Positions 1 through 13,314 of a stretch of 64,000 nt of DNA are shown here, one piece after another. The stretch lies in the NCBI RefSeq assembly GCF_037038585.1, contig NC_092520.1, positions 196,270,706 to 196,334,705 on the forward strand, in the 5' to 3' direction. Position 1 is the first letter of the stretch; every line of letters begins with the position of its first letter. The notes beneath the pieces are model-generated. The model saw only the letters and a list, made by a program, of their open reading frames with translations, was not told the origin of the DNA and searched no databases. This DNA is from Patagioenas fasciata. Lineage: Eukaryota; Chordata; Aves; Columbiformes; Columbidae. Made by a program: the position numbers and the translations under genes.

Positions 1-188
1 TCAGAGGTGCACATTAGAGATTAGTGCTGGCTGTGATGTACTTACCACAATTTCTGTAAAAATGTGAGCGATATAATCTGTAGAACTTTCTTTTTTCTAG
101 AAAAGTCATTAAAAGCAGAATTTCTTTTCTATGTTGCTACATACTTACTGGATGCCTTAAAACTTCTCTATAACCCTTCTGAAAATGA

Positions 189-404
189 GATCACTTATAC
201 AACTATTATAGTTCCAGTTGCCGGTTTCTGTCTCCAGATACTGGTGATTTGAAAACCATGTTAGAAGATGCAGAGCAACTGACAGCTTCTGCCTCAGATG
301 TAATAAGCATTTGGGAAGAACTGATGACTAATATGAAGCAGTATTGTGCAAATAAACCCACAGATTCCAAAAAGGGGCAGAGAGCAGAAAGGGAACCATC
401 CTGA
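189..404 (+). pseudogene. Possible 3'-terminal coding exon or pseudogene fragment, unrecognised protein
   Basis: A reading frame is open from 189 to a TGA at 402-404. Its most gene-like part starts after a good splice-acceptor match (pyrimidine-rich run ending in CAG at 235-237) and would encode about 55 residues in phase 1. The predicted peptide is hydrophilic and helix-prone, with many D/E/K and M residues (it contains DLKTMLEDAEQL and WEELMTNMKQYC), as in a coiled-coil protein. It ends in a basic, low-complexity tail. An AATAAA lies at 471-476, about 70 nt after the stop, so a terminal exon with a short 3'UTR is conceivable. I do not recognise the family. An unspliced upstream frame (64-252) is hydrophobic and looks unrelated. 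The next 600 bp hold further short, broken, acidic/basic frames on the same strand, which favours a decayed copy over a live exon. The amino-acid bias could also be chance. Confidence 0.33.
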
Positions 405-1048
405 CATCCCGAGTTATCAGGGTCACCACATTGCCACTCTGTGTCACATACCTTCAGAATTTGAACAGTCAATAAAACCACACAGGATCATGCATTAACA
501 AAGTGTGACAGCATCATAAAAATCTATAAGCTCAATAGTATTACTGAGCTTACACTATTGAAATGATCCTCGAAGATGAAGTAGAAGAATCTTCATAATT
601 ACTTTGTAAACTCTGACTGCCTTGTTTCTGAAATGGGACAAGAAAAACATAGCAAGTTTAGCAGTTACTGTGCCGCAGGCCATTCAGAAGCAGGTCTAAT
701 GGAGAAAACACACAAAATAACTACTTCATATTAAATAAAATAGAGTATTTGCACACAGAAATAATTATACAGAAATGGAAAATCATTTAGGAACATATAA
801 AGAAAATGCATGTGGAAAGATAAAGTGCAGAAAGAGGAAAATAAGTTAAATGGTTGCAATAAAAAGGGACAGAAATGCCAGATGGAAGAAACTCAGTATG
901 AAGAAAAAGAAAGAATATTCTCAAAACTCTGGATGCTAGATTGTCCAGTTCTGTAAAGTGCTAGAAACAAAACTAATAACACACCATTTAAAAAAACGAA
1001 GAGACTAATGAAAGAAAAGTGATGATGTAATGAAAAAGTAATTTCTTT
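405..1048 (+). other. Purine-rich stretch with broken coiled-coil-like frames
   Basis: There is no intact frame. Short + strand frames rich in E, K, Q and M recur, for example one with ENHLGTYKENACGKIK near 780 and one with QMEETQYEEKERIF near 875. Each is closed by a stop within about 30 codons. This could be the decayed continuation of the fragment at 189-404, or only A/G-rich sequence, which yields such residues by composition. Confidence 0.2.
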
Positions 1049-1228
1049 TCAATATAATATTGTTGAAGAGGTAGGAGATTTAAGATGGTGTGTTCCTTTT
1101 CCAGATAACTCTGATGTCACTTCTGAGGGAGTCCCTAATTTACATGGCTGATCTTGGTGAACTTGTTCAGAATTCTTGAAAAGGAAGATAACTGCCAGAG
1201 TGTTACTCAATACAGTGTGATGAAGGTA

Positions 1229-1302
1229 TATATTGTACAATATTATACAATAGAATATTTTTCTTGTACAGATACTGTACAATATTGTACAATACAATAT
1301 TT
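1229..1302. repeat. Two imperfect tandem copies of a TGTACA-palindrome unit
   Basis: Two copies of a roughly 40-bp unit lie side by side (about 1231-1270 and 1272-1311). Each is built around TGTACAATATTGTACA-like palindromic motifs. The centre of the second copy, CTGTACAATATTGTACAAT, is nearly self-complementary and could extrude as a hairpin. The sequence is very A+T-rich. Confidence 0.55.
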
Positions 1303-4300
1303 ACTTAAGTGTCATATGCAACTACTCTATGCCACATAATGACATTTACTATGGTAACCAGAAGTCAATTTTGGTCTTAAATGCTAGTTTTAAATAACTA
1401 ATACTTATACGTCACTAGATTGTTCATACAGAACTTACACATTTCTGTAAGTTTTGCATTTTCAACTGAGTTAATCAAGTTGCTGACATTTTGAAGATAC
1501 ATGAAGGACCTGAACAGTAATTGCCCTAAAGAGTAAAAACGAAGTGTGTCTACAAGGAATTTTAATGTACTCAAATGAAAGAATGTTTTCTATAACTTCA
1601 TTGCTACATTTTGCAGACAAAACCCTGTTTACCTTATTTGGGACTGAGAGCATATTATGAACAAGACATTATCTATTGTGATGTACTGCATGATGAAAAT
1701 GGGACCTGATGCAAATATGATAGTGTTGGCTAGCAATCACATTCTGGAGCTGGAAAAAGAATAAGGAGAAAATAAACTTGTTTGAAGTTAATTTCTGTGT
1801 CAACTCTTTATATATCCTCAAGGGTTTAATATACCATGTTTTTAAGAACTCTATTTTCTGAAATCTATATATATATATATTTTTACATATATATATATAT
1901 ATATGTACACACAAACACACACTTTGCTGAATCTTATTTATTAATCATACCAGTTATTGTTTTTATTTATTTAGGTTACAGCTTGTTCTATATATGGATA
2001 TTCTGGCACTAATTATAGAACAGATTGTGTTGTGATTTCTACAGGACTGCACTATGGCAATACAGATTAAGCAATTAACCTTGCTGTCACTGTAATTATT
2101 AAGACACTTTAGCAAAATGAACTAATTTCCCCACAGGACATTCTGCTGAAATCAACTTCCACTCTTCTTAAGATGCCAAAATAGAAAACGTTAACGGAAA
2201 ACTAAGTTTGCAATTCGAAGAATCTGCTGGGTATACAGAGTTTTCAGCAGTCGTCTTAAAGTGTTTCACACAATAGTTCACTCCAAACACACAATATTAA
2301 TTTTTTTCATAAAGTTTCATTAAAACATCTATATTTAATCTGACAATTAAAACAACATGCAATAATATTCTGTGGAGATCAGGGAAAAAACAAGGAAAAA
2401 AATAGATATTTTTTCTTTACTGTGGTTTTACTATACAATTGACCTTAAACAAATCTTATTCTAAAATATATAGCTAAGAGGAACTAACTCATATTTACAT
2501 TTGGTACAATATCAGCCCTTAATATTCAGATGATAAAACTACTTGTATCCAATATCATAATATTATGTACCTAAGTCTACTATATTAGAAACACAATAAC
2601 ATAAAATACTTCGGTTTCATATTAACATACATATTTAAATTTGTAATCCTCTTTAGAATATTACATTTACTTTATTACTTTAGTTTACTAAAGATAAAGT
2701 AATTTATTAAAAAAACTAGCTGTTTTTAGTTTGTTTAGTTGTTTTTTGTTTGTTTGTTTAAGTACCTCAAATATGAAATCAATATTGATCTAACAAAGAA
2801 TTTTTAAAATATAGGAATAAAATATATAGGAAGCAGAATATATGTCCTATAGAAATTTCTTTGGAAAGGACAGTCATTTTCTTCACTCAGCCATTACATT
2901 TCAATCATTACATGTAATGTTGCGAAGACTAATTGCAAAAGGTAGACTATATACACTCGAAGGAATAAAAAAAAAAAAATTAGGTCATAAGGAATTATTT
3001 CTTTATTATACTACTTAAAGGAACTTTTTAGCAACTTTCCTGTGTTTTCCAATACAGTTTTATGAAATCAAATTTGAATGTATTTCAATTTGCATTCAAA
3101 ATTTAGAGTAGTTATTTGGCAAGCTAATGAAATATACACATGGAATAATTACTATAATACATTTAATTGTATCCGTATTACAATAAATAGTAGGCATGTA
3201 ATTTATTCACATTACTGGTATAAAAAGGGTTTGATTTACCTTTCTACAAATAAATTTTTTGACATAAATGTATAATGCCAAAAGAAAAAGAATGCTGAAG
3301 ATGAGGAAAGAAAATTCTTAATCTTTTTATATTAGGGAAAAAAACCAGAGTTGGCCTTTTTGTAATTTTTCCAGTTCAGAATTTATGTGTAGTACTGAAG
3401 GGTGTAGAAGCAACTAATCAATTTGTTTATAAATGGAAGCAAAGCTATTATCAGTTGCATTAGTAAATCTCAAAATACTTTTTTTTTCAATAGAAGGAAC
3501 AGTTCTCCGTTTCATAGAACAATAACTTTTTTTTTTTGTTCTTCAAACCTTGATGAAATTAAGGGGAAACATACATTGTTAGCAAATTGTTGGCTTTGTC
3601 AGGCTGGTATTTCCCAGGTATATTTTTCAGAGGAACTCAGAAGAAAAATGACACCTCCATCACTGACGCTTTTAAAATATATTATTGAAACAGAAGAACT
3701 AACCTCCTGAAGTACTGTTCCCAAGAAAACTACAAGAAAACAGTAACCACTTTCTCAGATATAGGTCCAATAACCACTATTTTTGACCAGTAAATTCTAT
3801 TGGCATCTTAAGCTCTCACTAAGCCATATGAGACAGTTAGAAACAATGATTTTTTAGAGAGTCTTAATTATTGACCTCAAAGAAGCCAGCTTCTGTAATA
3901 TACTAACAGATTGTTGCTGAATCATTGCCAGGAGGCCTCCCAAAACTAAAAGCTATAGTTCTCCAAGGATGAGCTTACACTGCAGTAGGCTGGACACTAT
4001 TGTAAGTGCAGTTCTCATCAATGCAGCACTCTCTGTGGTCTCAAGGAACATTTAAGACTTTCAGAAATTATGATTTAATATATTTAAAACATACTTTTCT
4101 GAGAGAGTGGAAAGGACAAGAAAAGCAAACTTTGAATAAGTATTTGCTGTATACTATACTGTAATATAACTCTTATTTTTTTTCCTTTTTCAAATGGAAT
4201 TTTTTATCATAGAGATTCATCATAAATAAGTCATTTATGTGTTAGAAGTGTGATAAAAACTGATTTCCTTAGCTCCTCATCCCAATTTTGCAAGAAAACT

Positions 4301-6600
4301 GATTCCATGTTATTTTGTCTTGGGAGGGTTTCTTTTACAAGATTTTGTATTTTTCCACAAATTATATATTAGATTAAATTAAATTGGATTAGATAAACTA
4401 ACCTCACATTATTTTGTCCATCAATTATTACTTAAAGTATTTATTTCAAAAATACTTTTGTCATGTCATGTGTCTTTGTAAATAAGGTAACCAAATTGCT
4501 ATTTAATTTTGCGACTCCGTCTTCTTCCTACCATACTTGCATTCTGCCTTCCTCCAATCTGAGATAATATAAAACAACTTATGTGAAGAAATAAAATTTG
4601 GAAATGCTTTAACATGCGTGAAAGTGTAGAAAAGAATTATTGAAATTATGCACTTCAGTAGCAGAGTTACAGCACAAAGTCATTTTAAGACATACTTATT
4701 GCATGATTTCAGTGTCAAGTCTAATGATATAAAATTATTCCAGACATACACATTTTATATTTATCAAAGATAAGGACACATAAATCAATTAAAATTTAAT
4801 CAGTTTTTCTACGAATCAGTTCTACCTCAGTGAAGTCTTCTGAAATTTGAACAGATGTCTTTGGATTTGATTAGTTAGTGAAAAGATAAGCTATTTGTTT
4901 TTAGAAACTTTTATTCTTTCATGGTCATTTCTCTTAGACTTGTTCGAAGCTGTGAAAGCATAAACATCTTAGCAGAAAAGTATTAGCTTCTTTAATGGTC
5001 AGAGACAAGACAGTCAGACCTATTGATGTGACAAAATAACTATGTTGTAGTTTTAACAAATTGGTCATACCTTATTTTTTATAGAAAGGTTACATATAAT
5101 TTTATTTTAGGATTTTTCCCCTTTTGTTCTGTAAGGTTAGATCATTTAAAAGACTTGACATTATAAACATTCAAAATCCAAGAAAGATGAAAATATTTAG
5201 CCACTACATTTAGAAAATAGCATGTGTAATAAATAAAATTTTAGATAATTTAAATGGACTGGTTCTGTATTTCTTCTACATGAGGATAATACGGTAAACA
5301 ATAGAAGAAAACTACAAGGTGAAACATTTTCAGTTAGATCCATAAGCACAACCTGCCTCAGTTTAATAGAAAGGAATGCAAGATTTTCTTTGGGTGCAGG
5401 TGCCATTCCACCATTCAATTAATTTGTTTTTTAAAGTATTTGCTTATATTCAAATACTATTCATAAAAGATCAGATTATATTTTCTAGCATTTATTAAAT
5501 TTCCTAAACATAGTTTGTCATTATCTTGTTATCTGATATATGATGGCCTCAGGGAACTATCCATCTGCTTCTCTTGAGAAGACCATTTGGGGCTTTTTTG
5601 ACCCACATGAAGATGTTTAATTTAGAGTGTTTTGCTTTGTTCTGTTTTTTTGTAATACTGACAGTAGAGGAAGCTCCTTTTACATACTGACAAGGGAAAA
5701 GAGTGAGGTGAGGTGAATGGGGTTTTTTTGTTTGTTTAAGTGTGAATCATTCAGGTTTTTCAAAAGTGCTTGAAACTCCTATCTGTCTTAAGGATGAAAA
5801 GCCAGTCTAAACAAACAAACATTTTTAAAAATCAAGTATTTAATCTGTAGAGCTGTCAAAAATCATTCTTTAACGAACAGGGCAGCATTTATTTGTTCAT
5901 ACATGCAGTCATGTAAATTTAGACACTTCAACTTTGTGATTTTCCATATTGATTTCAGGACCATCGGTACTTTCCTAAGCAATCTATGAGTCAGATTCAT
6001 GGACTCTTTTAAAAAGTTATTACTTTTGTGACTTCCAGAAGTTTTTTCCATGAATACCACTGTATAGACTTCCTCAAAACTGTAACTTTTGATAGAAAGG
6101 TTTTGAATAATCAGGAAGCAATAAAAACAAGAAAAGAGCTATTAAATACGAAGATATTATCTCTGGTCCATAAGCCTGTAAAGTGCGGACTTGTTGATGT
6201 TAGACAAATGTTTTGAGAAAATTTCTCTACACTTTTTTTTTTTTCTCATACTGTCAGTTTACTGATAACCACAGTTCAAGATATCATACTTGATGCAAAA
6301 AGAGCTTTTAATTCTTATCATTTGAGGGTAATGTTCCACCTGCTGCTGAGCGGTCTGGTAGCCTCAAGAAATGTTAGATCTTTGAAAGAAGATCTCTAGT
6401 AGGACATAGATTTTTCAAGAGTTTTTCGGGGAAGTTGTACTTGCATTTCCTAGAGGAGGCCAGCAGTTGTTCCTTCCCTCCATGCTTTAGTTTTTTTTTT
6501 TTTGGGTGACAACACCATTACCTTGTACTAGGTAGATTAATTCAGATTTGTGCACATTATTGTGAGTTTTATAAGATGGAGAGTACAGAAGCATAGAAAG
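1303..6600. other. A+T-rich unique sequence, no supported gene
   Basis: I see no gene, exon or recognisable transposon. The stretch includes a compound microsatellite at 1866-1922 ((TA)n, then (AT)n, then CA-rich), a TTTG-rich tract near 2735-2760, A- or T-runs near 2969, 3481 and 6231, and short TTAGATTAAATTAAATT-like repeats near 4370-4400. Short open frames, such as 95 codons at 3423-3710, have low-complexity or composition-driven residues and no splice context. Confidence 0.6.
1866..1922. repeat. Compound microsatellite (TA)n-(AT)n-(CA)n
   Basis: Alternating TA from 1866, a short T-rich break, alternating AT to about 1904, then a CA-rich end. Directly visible in the sequence and likely length-polymorphic. 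Confidence 0.9.
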
Positions 6601-6642
6601 ATAGAATCATAGAATAGTTTGGGTTGGAAGGGACTTCTCAAT
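6601..6642 (-). mobile_element. CR1 LINE 3'-end tip
   Basis: A minimal remnant of a CR1 3' end on the minus strand. The + strand reads ATAGAATCATAGAATAG and then GGTTGGAAGGGACTT, the reverse complement of the conserved CR1 tail and adjacent block. Similarity stops after about 40 bp. The same CR1 block begins again at about 6783, so this is either a separate tiny 5'-truncated insertion or one end of a CR1 interrupted by about 140 bp. Confidence 0.65.
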
Positions 6643-6782
6643 CAGCAATCTCTTCATACAACAGAGGACAATATTTAGAGTAGTAGGTTTAGAATAATAA
6701 ATTTGAATTCTAGTGGTGCTGGTATCTAGGTAAATGGTAGCCGTGCTCTGAATGTGTTCATGCTTTTTTTGCAGAACAGCTG

Positions 6783-7085
6783 AGGTTGACAGGGACCCTA
6801 AAGATCATGCAGTCCTGCCCCATACTCAAGGCAGGATCACGTTCAGTTGGGTTTTGAATATTTCCAAAGATGGAGACATTGCAACCTCTCTGGGCAACCT
6901 GTATCAGTCTTTGACCGCTATTACCATAAACATTATTTTTTTTTCTTATGGTTGAGTGATATTTTCTTGAATTTTTGACCATTAACTCTTGTCCTGTCAC
7001 TGGGTGTGACTGAGAAGAGCCTGGGTCCATCATCTTTACCCCTTCCTATCAGAAATTTGTAGACGTTTTCCTCTCTCCCTCTTTC
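6783..7085 (-). mobile_element. CR1 LINE fragment, old, 5'-truncated
   Basis: The + strand carries the reverse complement of CR1 3' sequence. Landmarks appear in order: a block like 'gttgacagggaccctaaagatcat', then 'gggttttgaatatttcc', then 'cctctctgggcaacctg', then 'cctgtcactgggtgtgactgagaagagcctgg'. These correspond to the last part of ORF2 and the 3'UTR. It is clearly diverged, with a T-rich insertion near 6930-6960, so it is one of the older CR1 copies here. The coding frame is broken. The 5' boundary near 7085 is approximate. Confidence 0.8.
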
Positions 7086-10000
7086 AGTCAACCTTACATG
7101 CTTTTTTGGGGACTTTGGTGGGGCTTGTGGTGGTTTTTTTTGTTTGATTGGTTGGGGTTTTTTGATTTTTTCCTATCATGTAGAATGTTCATGTTTTAGA
7201 ACGAAAGTTTCTTAGGGTCAGAGAATAAAATCTTAGACCACACCATAATTTTCAATTAGATAGCACTGGAAGAGAAAACATTTGAAGACAAATTTCAGAT
7301 TCATTAATCATTATGGATTCATTTTAGTTCACTGCATTTCAGCTTTAAAAGCTTAAAAATCTTTGGTCTGTATTCCTGATGGATTTGAAAACGTATTTAA
7401 AATATCCTGGCATACTGAATGTTCTGATAATATAAAAAAAATACTTTGACTGAATAGAGAACACATTTCTTTAAAAGTATGATGAAAAGTGAAAGCTGTA
7501 ATTTAGACCTTTTCAGATGAATCTCTAGATTTATTGAGTAAAGAACAATGTCTTTTGGGGTAATTGTTGGGAATATGTACAACAGCACCTGCATAAACGA
7601 AGGAAAATTCAAACTATATTTCTAATAAGTTTCTATGGACTTCAAGTAGTAAGAAAATTAATGAGACCTACACATATATTTTGTTTTATCATTTTAATTC
7701 CTCCAAGTCTGTAACAAGTTTCTAAACTTTTCACAGAATAGTAACAAACCGTTCTCTTTTTGAAGGACCACTATTTACAGGTCTGTTTGTCCTGAATGGT
7801 TTTGTTCATCGGGTATATAAAACGGTTTTGGAAACGGTAGTAGTGCCACAAACAAAGGTGTGTTTCACAGGGAGCATACAGCTACAGTGTATGAAGTGGG
7901 GAATATCTGAAGTCAAAGTTATTGTCAGGTGAAAGGGAATTTGTGTACTCTGAGATAAGCATCTGTTTGGGGACCAATTGTAGCATAACTTTTTGGTCTT
8001 GGTATGGTGTTGATGCATTCTGGGACAAGGGGGTTGTGAATACTGTTACATATAAATAGACCTGCTCAAATAAATGGTTCTTTTGGCTTTGGTTTTGCTT
8101 TATTTTGTTTTGTTTTAAAATTATTTTATTTCTTCTGAGTTAATTGAAAAACACTGTGAATATTTTCTGTTTTGTAAGGTTTGGAATCAACTTTACTATG
8201 TAAAAATAAAAGGATTTTTAAATGTTTTTTTTTTTTAATCTCAGAAATTCTTTGGTTGTAATTAATGACAAAGACAGATTGTCATAGTCATTAAGTATGT
8301 AACTGAAAGAATTTTGATGACCTGAGTTACGCAGGTCAGACCAGATTAACTAATTACTTCTGTTAGTACAACCTGAAATCCATAATTGCATCTGAGAAGC
8401 CAAAAGTATGAAAGTGAAGACCGACAAATGAGACAAATGCAAGAGTTTAACATTTAGACTAAAATTCTCTCTAGTAGGTGAAACATCATCTTAAAACCTA
8501 TAATCTTCCCAATATTAGGTATGTATTCTCATATAGTTTATCATTTTCCACGTTCCAGCAGAGAGAAGAAGATGTCTCCTAAGCTGATTAATATTAACAA
8601 TATTTAAAAAACAATCATCACCTTGAAAAGGAGGTATTTTGACTGGGTGACATGATTCATGGAGGAACTGACAATTAGCGTTGCACCAGGCTTTTCTTTT
8701 GGCTGGCTGAGGTTAAATAAAAATATATGTAAAAAAAAATTTAAAAAAAAGAAAAAAAATTAGGTGATTAGGTCAAGCAAGTGAGAAGACTATGCTGTTT
8801 ATGAAATTATAAAGGTTCATTTGAAGGGAAGTAAAAATACAATTGTAGAAAATAAATGACCAAATTATGAGTTCAGGATACATTATGTTTCTTATAGAGC
8901 GTAACTATATAATAGTTGTGTCATCTGTTCAGTTATATTCAAAATTATAGCAGCACTTATATTATAAATCCTATATTTCAACGTTTTATAGCTTGGCAGA
9001 AAGAAATGTACTTAGCAGTGAAAATTAACACACTAAGTGTCAACTCTAGAACATGTAATTTTACCATCTTTCTCATTTCTTAACACATGGGTTTGCAAAA
9101 CTAAAAAAGAGGTAGACAATAATTGTTTCAGATGTGTGTTATTTTGGTACTACAGGTAAAAATAAGAGTGGATCCCTTACCTCCTTATTTCCTAAAATTA
9201 ACACAAGTATTCACTAGCAGGAATGTTAAAATGCTACTGTGTGCTTTTTCAGTAATAGAAAATAACAAAAGTAAATGTCCTCCATGTTTTCACCACCCAT
9301 GACAAAAAAGGTACTTTTCTTTTTTTCTCCTTTTGTTTGTTTGTTTTTAAATAAACAGGTTTCTGTGCAAATTTTACCAGGTTTCCTAGTACAGAGGCTA
9401 CACCAAAGCTATTATACATATATTTGCTTTCAGGTTTTCTGAAAGTTGAACTGAAGTCCTCACCTCAAAGAATGGATATGGAGTTTATTCCTGGTTTATA
9501 ACAGCTTAATTCTATAAATAATTTCATGCAGGCTGATAGTAACCTATGTACTTCTTGGACAAGGGTCAAATTTTAAGTATTTCTTGAGGAGGTTGCAAAT
9601 GTGTTTAAAGTAATAAGAATACTTAAACAGTTAGATAACTGAAAGAACTTCATCTTTTTATAAAACCAGTATTTCTTTCTGAAATTCTGAGTTGTATTTT
9701 TATTTTTTTTCTTATAATGTCTACATTTTTCTCCTGAGACTGGGTCTCTGCTGAGGTTTTATTTTTTGGGGACTAATTTACAATTATTTATGTTTTTAAA
9801 TATTTTGCTGATTTTTAATTACTGTAAGAAGTAATTAATTCTTATATTTTTTTAACCCGATAACTTCACTATAGGAAATTTTTGGCCTTTACTTTTAATT
9901 CTGTGTCATTGCATATTTTCAACTCTTCACATATATAGATTGCAATTGTGAAAACTCCTCAGAGGCACCAACCTGCATACAAGTCTGCAGTATCTGAATT

Positions 10001-12030
10001 TCATTGTTGTAAACTAAAAATGTGTTGTGCAGCACTAGTAGACATGCACACAAACTTTTCTGTTGACTGTGCCTATTATACTGGTAGCATAAAGATGGAA
10101 TATGACCCCACTCTAGTTTAGAAAGCAAACAGATAGTTAATCTCTGACTAAAAGGTCTAAAGATCTCTGACGTTTCACCAGGATTTCTTTCCTAGAAGAC
10201 TCAGTTTGTCTGTTTTATTTTTAGGCCACATTTCAGCTGTTGGTTATGTATTCAAATATGTTCTCTCTCCTACTCCCTCAACCTGCAAAATGCAGTCACA
10301 TATCTTAGAATGCCAGGTGTCTCACATAATGTCACTAAGATTCATAGGAACAATGAAAAAATCCCAGAACTACCTATAAACAATGTTAAAAATTAAAGAA
10401 GACAAAAAAAATATAGAGTATCATAAATTGTGCAGACTAAGAAGGCTATTTTGGAAGCTTTTTCTTGCACAAGTGGTGAAACTTGGAATTTAGTTTTCAT
10501 GGTTTTATGTGTGTACACACACACTTTTGGTCCTGAAATTTTCTCAAAAAATAAAATGTACACTCTGATAGAAGTTTTTTGGATAGGCCTACGCTGAACC
10601 TAGCGAAGGTTGCATGTCAGGGAAGAGTTTCTGAACTACTCCCAGGATTACATTTTGCAAAGTAATCAAGGAAGTTTTAACCTTCATTTCTTTTTGATGT
10701 GGATGTGTATGGCTTTGCAGCCTTCTTAGAGCTGGTCGTTACTTTTTCCTGGCAGCTCTTACAAGTTGGAGGTAATTTTAAAGTTACTGTGTTAGGCTTT
10801 TTAATTAAAAAAGGTACTGTCACACTCAAATGATCTATGTAAATAGAAAAGGTTAAGATATATCTAAATTGGTTGTCTCTGGTATGTGGTGTGATTACTG
10901 CACATTTCTTTTTCATATTATATTTAATATTTTGGAACATAACACTTTCACTTGTCTACACAACAGAAGGAGTGATGAGACCATCTTACTACACTGCAAA
11001 GAAATGATGAGTCTGTAATTAATTTTTTAATGCTTGAGTAAGGTTATCTGAAAAGTACATAGTGAAATGTAAGAAAAAAAAGTCCTGAGGCATCCAAGTG
11101 TATGCTGAGTCTGCATTGCCTTGCAGCAAAAGATATGTTGAGAGTTACATGTTTTGCCTATCAGATCCTAAAAGAATATAGCACATGCACAGTAAAAAAT
11201 ACTTCTGTGCATAAAACTAATGATCCACTAAATGTGATACAATTTGTTAACATACATAGAACTGAATCAACAGAACATCATTTACTATCTAGAAAAAACT
11301 TATTGCATACCATCTTAGAAGTATGACAAATAAGACAATTTGAAATCAACCCATAGAACACTATTTAAATAGTTATTTTCTTATTAAAAAATGCATACTT
11401 GACCTTACCTAAATTTTCATGAGGTTACACAAGTTTACACCCATGACCATTTAAATGAGATTGATTATATTTGCCCTCTGTTTAGGTGAAAGTTCCTTGC
11501 CTAATTTAGGTAACCAGGGCAGCTTAAATTTAAGTGACTTGTACCATTTGAGACACATAAGTATCCATGTGCAGCTGACAGGTACTATACAACCTGTGCT
11601 CTTCTTGAGACAGAACTTGAGAAGAGGTAGGAAAACTCTGGGATACTTTATATGGTACTACATGCCTATGCTTAAGCAGGTGAATTGATCTCTTGGACTC
11701 TTTACTAGGCAGAACTGATACCATCCTATCCATTTGAGACATATCTGATTGCTGGGTGGATTGTCCTCTAAACATATTGTCTCACTTAGACTATCATCTC
11801 TGTAGACTATGGGAGTGGAGTTTAGCTGCTGAAACACTGGTATCTGTTACCCACTGAGACTCACCTGGTATCCACCAGATCCTCACCTACTTCTTAGAAT
11901 GCTTTCAGCCTCTGGAGTTGGTTCTGTGGTATATCTGCAACACCTATGCATGTCTCATGCCTGGTGAACTCTATAACGGTACTAGGTACCAATGTTTAGG
12001 CAAAGAGCACTTAATGAAAGACACGTAAAA
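7086..12030. other. A+T-rich unique sequence, no supported gene
   Basis: No exon or transposon is recognised. Contents include a G/T-rich patch at about 7110-7165, A-rich runs at 8721-8760, and T-runs near 8225. A slightly GC-richer anonymous block at about 11,460-12,000 could be an old repeat I cannot classify. A minus-strand frame at 10,677-10,940 (87 codons) ends in a lysine/serine-rich stretch but matches nothing I know. Confidence 0.55.
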
Positions 12031-13100
12031 TCATAGAATGATAGAATCATTCAGGTTGGAAAAGACCCTTAAGATCATCGAGTCAGATCATAAACCTAAA
12101 ACTGACAATTCCACCTCTAAACCATGTCCATAAGCACCATGTCTACACGTCTTCTAAATATATCCAGGGATGATTATTCAACTGCTTCCCTGGAAAACCT
12201 TTTCCAGTGCTTAATCACCCTTTCTGTGAAGAAATTCTTCCTAATATTGAATCTAAACTTCCCTTGGTGCAACTTGAGGCCATTTCCTCTCATCCTGTCC
12301 CCTGCTACTGACACCCACCTCACTATAACCTCCTTTCAGGTAGTTGTAGAGAACGGTAAGATCTCCCCTCAGCCTCCTTTTCTCCAGGGTAAACAACCCG
12401 AGATCCCTCAGCTTCTCCTCCTAAAACTTGCTCTCTGGACCCTTTGCTAGCTTTGTTGCTCTTCTTTGGACACGTTCCAGCACCTCAATGCTCTTCTTGT
12501 AGTAAGGGGCCCAAAACTGAATACAGTACGTGAGATGTGGCCTCCCCAGTGCTGAGTACAGGGGGACGATGAGTTCCCCAGCCCTGCTGGCCACACTGGT
12601 CCTGATACAAGCCAGGGTGCTGTTGTTTTTTTTTTGACCACCTGGCCACACTGCTGGCTCATATTCAGCTGGCTGTCAACCAACACCCCCAGGTCCTTTT
12701 CCACCAGGCAGCTTTCCAACCATTCTTTCCCAAACCTGTAGAATCGCATGGGGTTGTTGTGACCCAAGTGCAGGACTCAACACTTGGCCCTGTTAAACCT
12801 CATACAATTGGCGTAAGCCCATTGATATAGCTGGTACAGATCCTTTTGTAGTGCCCTCCTACCCTCCAGCAGATCAACACTCTTGCCCAACCCAGTGTTG
12901 TCTGCAAACTTACCGAGAGTGCACTCAATCCCCTCATCCAGACCACTGATAAAGACATTAAACAGAACTGTCCCCTGAGGCAACACCACGTGTGACTGGC
13001 CACCAGTTGGATTTAACTTAATTAGTCATCCAGCCAGTTTTTTACCCAATGAAGTGAATGCCTGTCCAAGCCATGAGCAGCCAGTTTTCCAGGAGAATGC
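12031..13100 (-). mobile_element. CR1 LINE, 5'-truncated (~1.07 kb), with RT C-terminal part
   Basis: A minus-strand CR1 whose 3' tail is at 12,031 (TCATAGAATGATAGAATCAT) and whose body extends to about 13,100, where similarity to the CR1 'caggagaatgct' region stops abruptly. It includes the 3'UTR, the ORF2 C-terminal region, and the end of the reverse-transcriptase domain in broken frames (about 12,780-12,990: [12 protein letters not shown]..., then [11 protein letters not shown]). The RT metal-binding box normally read as FADD in CR1 is FADN here, so the catalytic second aspartate is lost. Several frameshifts split the frame and a T-run interrupts it near 12,617-12,628. This is a dead copy. 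5' truncation is the usual outcome of target-primed reverse transcription. Confidence 0.93.
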
Positions 13101-13193
13101 TTTAAATGCATAGTGGAATCAATGTTCCTAAACCAGTATAAAATAGGAACTGGTCAGATAACTGTTATAGATGTCACTTAAAACACATCCCAT

Positions 13194-13314
13194 TAAAAAA
13201 ACAAACAAAAAACAAACAAACAAAACACAAAACCCCACAACCAATAAAACAAAACAACAAAAACAAAAATGAAACTCAACAAAACAAAAAGAAACAAACA
13301 AACAAACAAAAATC
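13194..13314. repeat. A/C-rich simple repeat (AAAC)n/(AAC)n
   Basis: A roughly 120-bp tract of AAAC, AAC and AAAAC units, about 90 bp beyond the truncated end of the CR1. Both strands give long open frames of low-complexity residues (K/N/T or F/V/C), which are artefacts of the repeat. Confidence 0.85.

Noticed and set aside
10677..10940. Minus-strand frame with a K/S/T-rich end, as a histone-like or ribosomal pseudogene
   Set aside because: No alignable motif. The basic tail is explained by T/C-rich + strand sequence.
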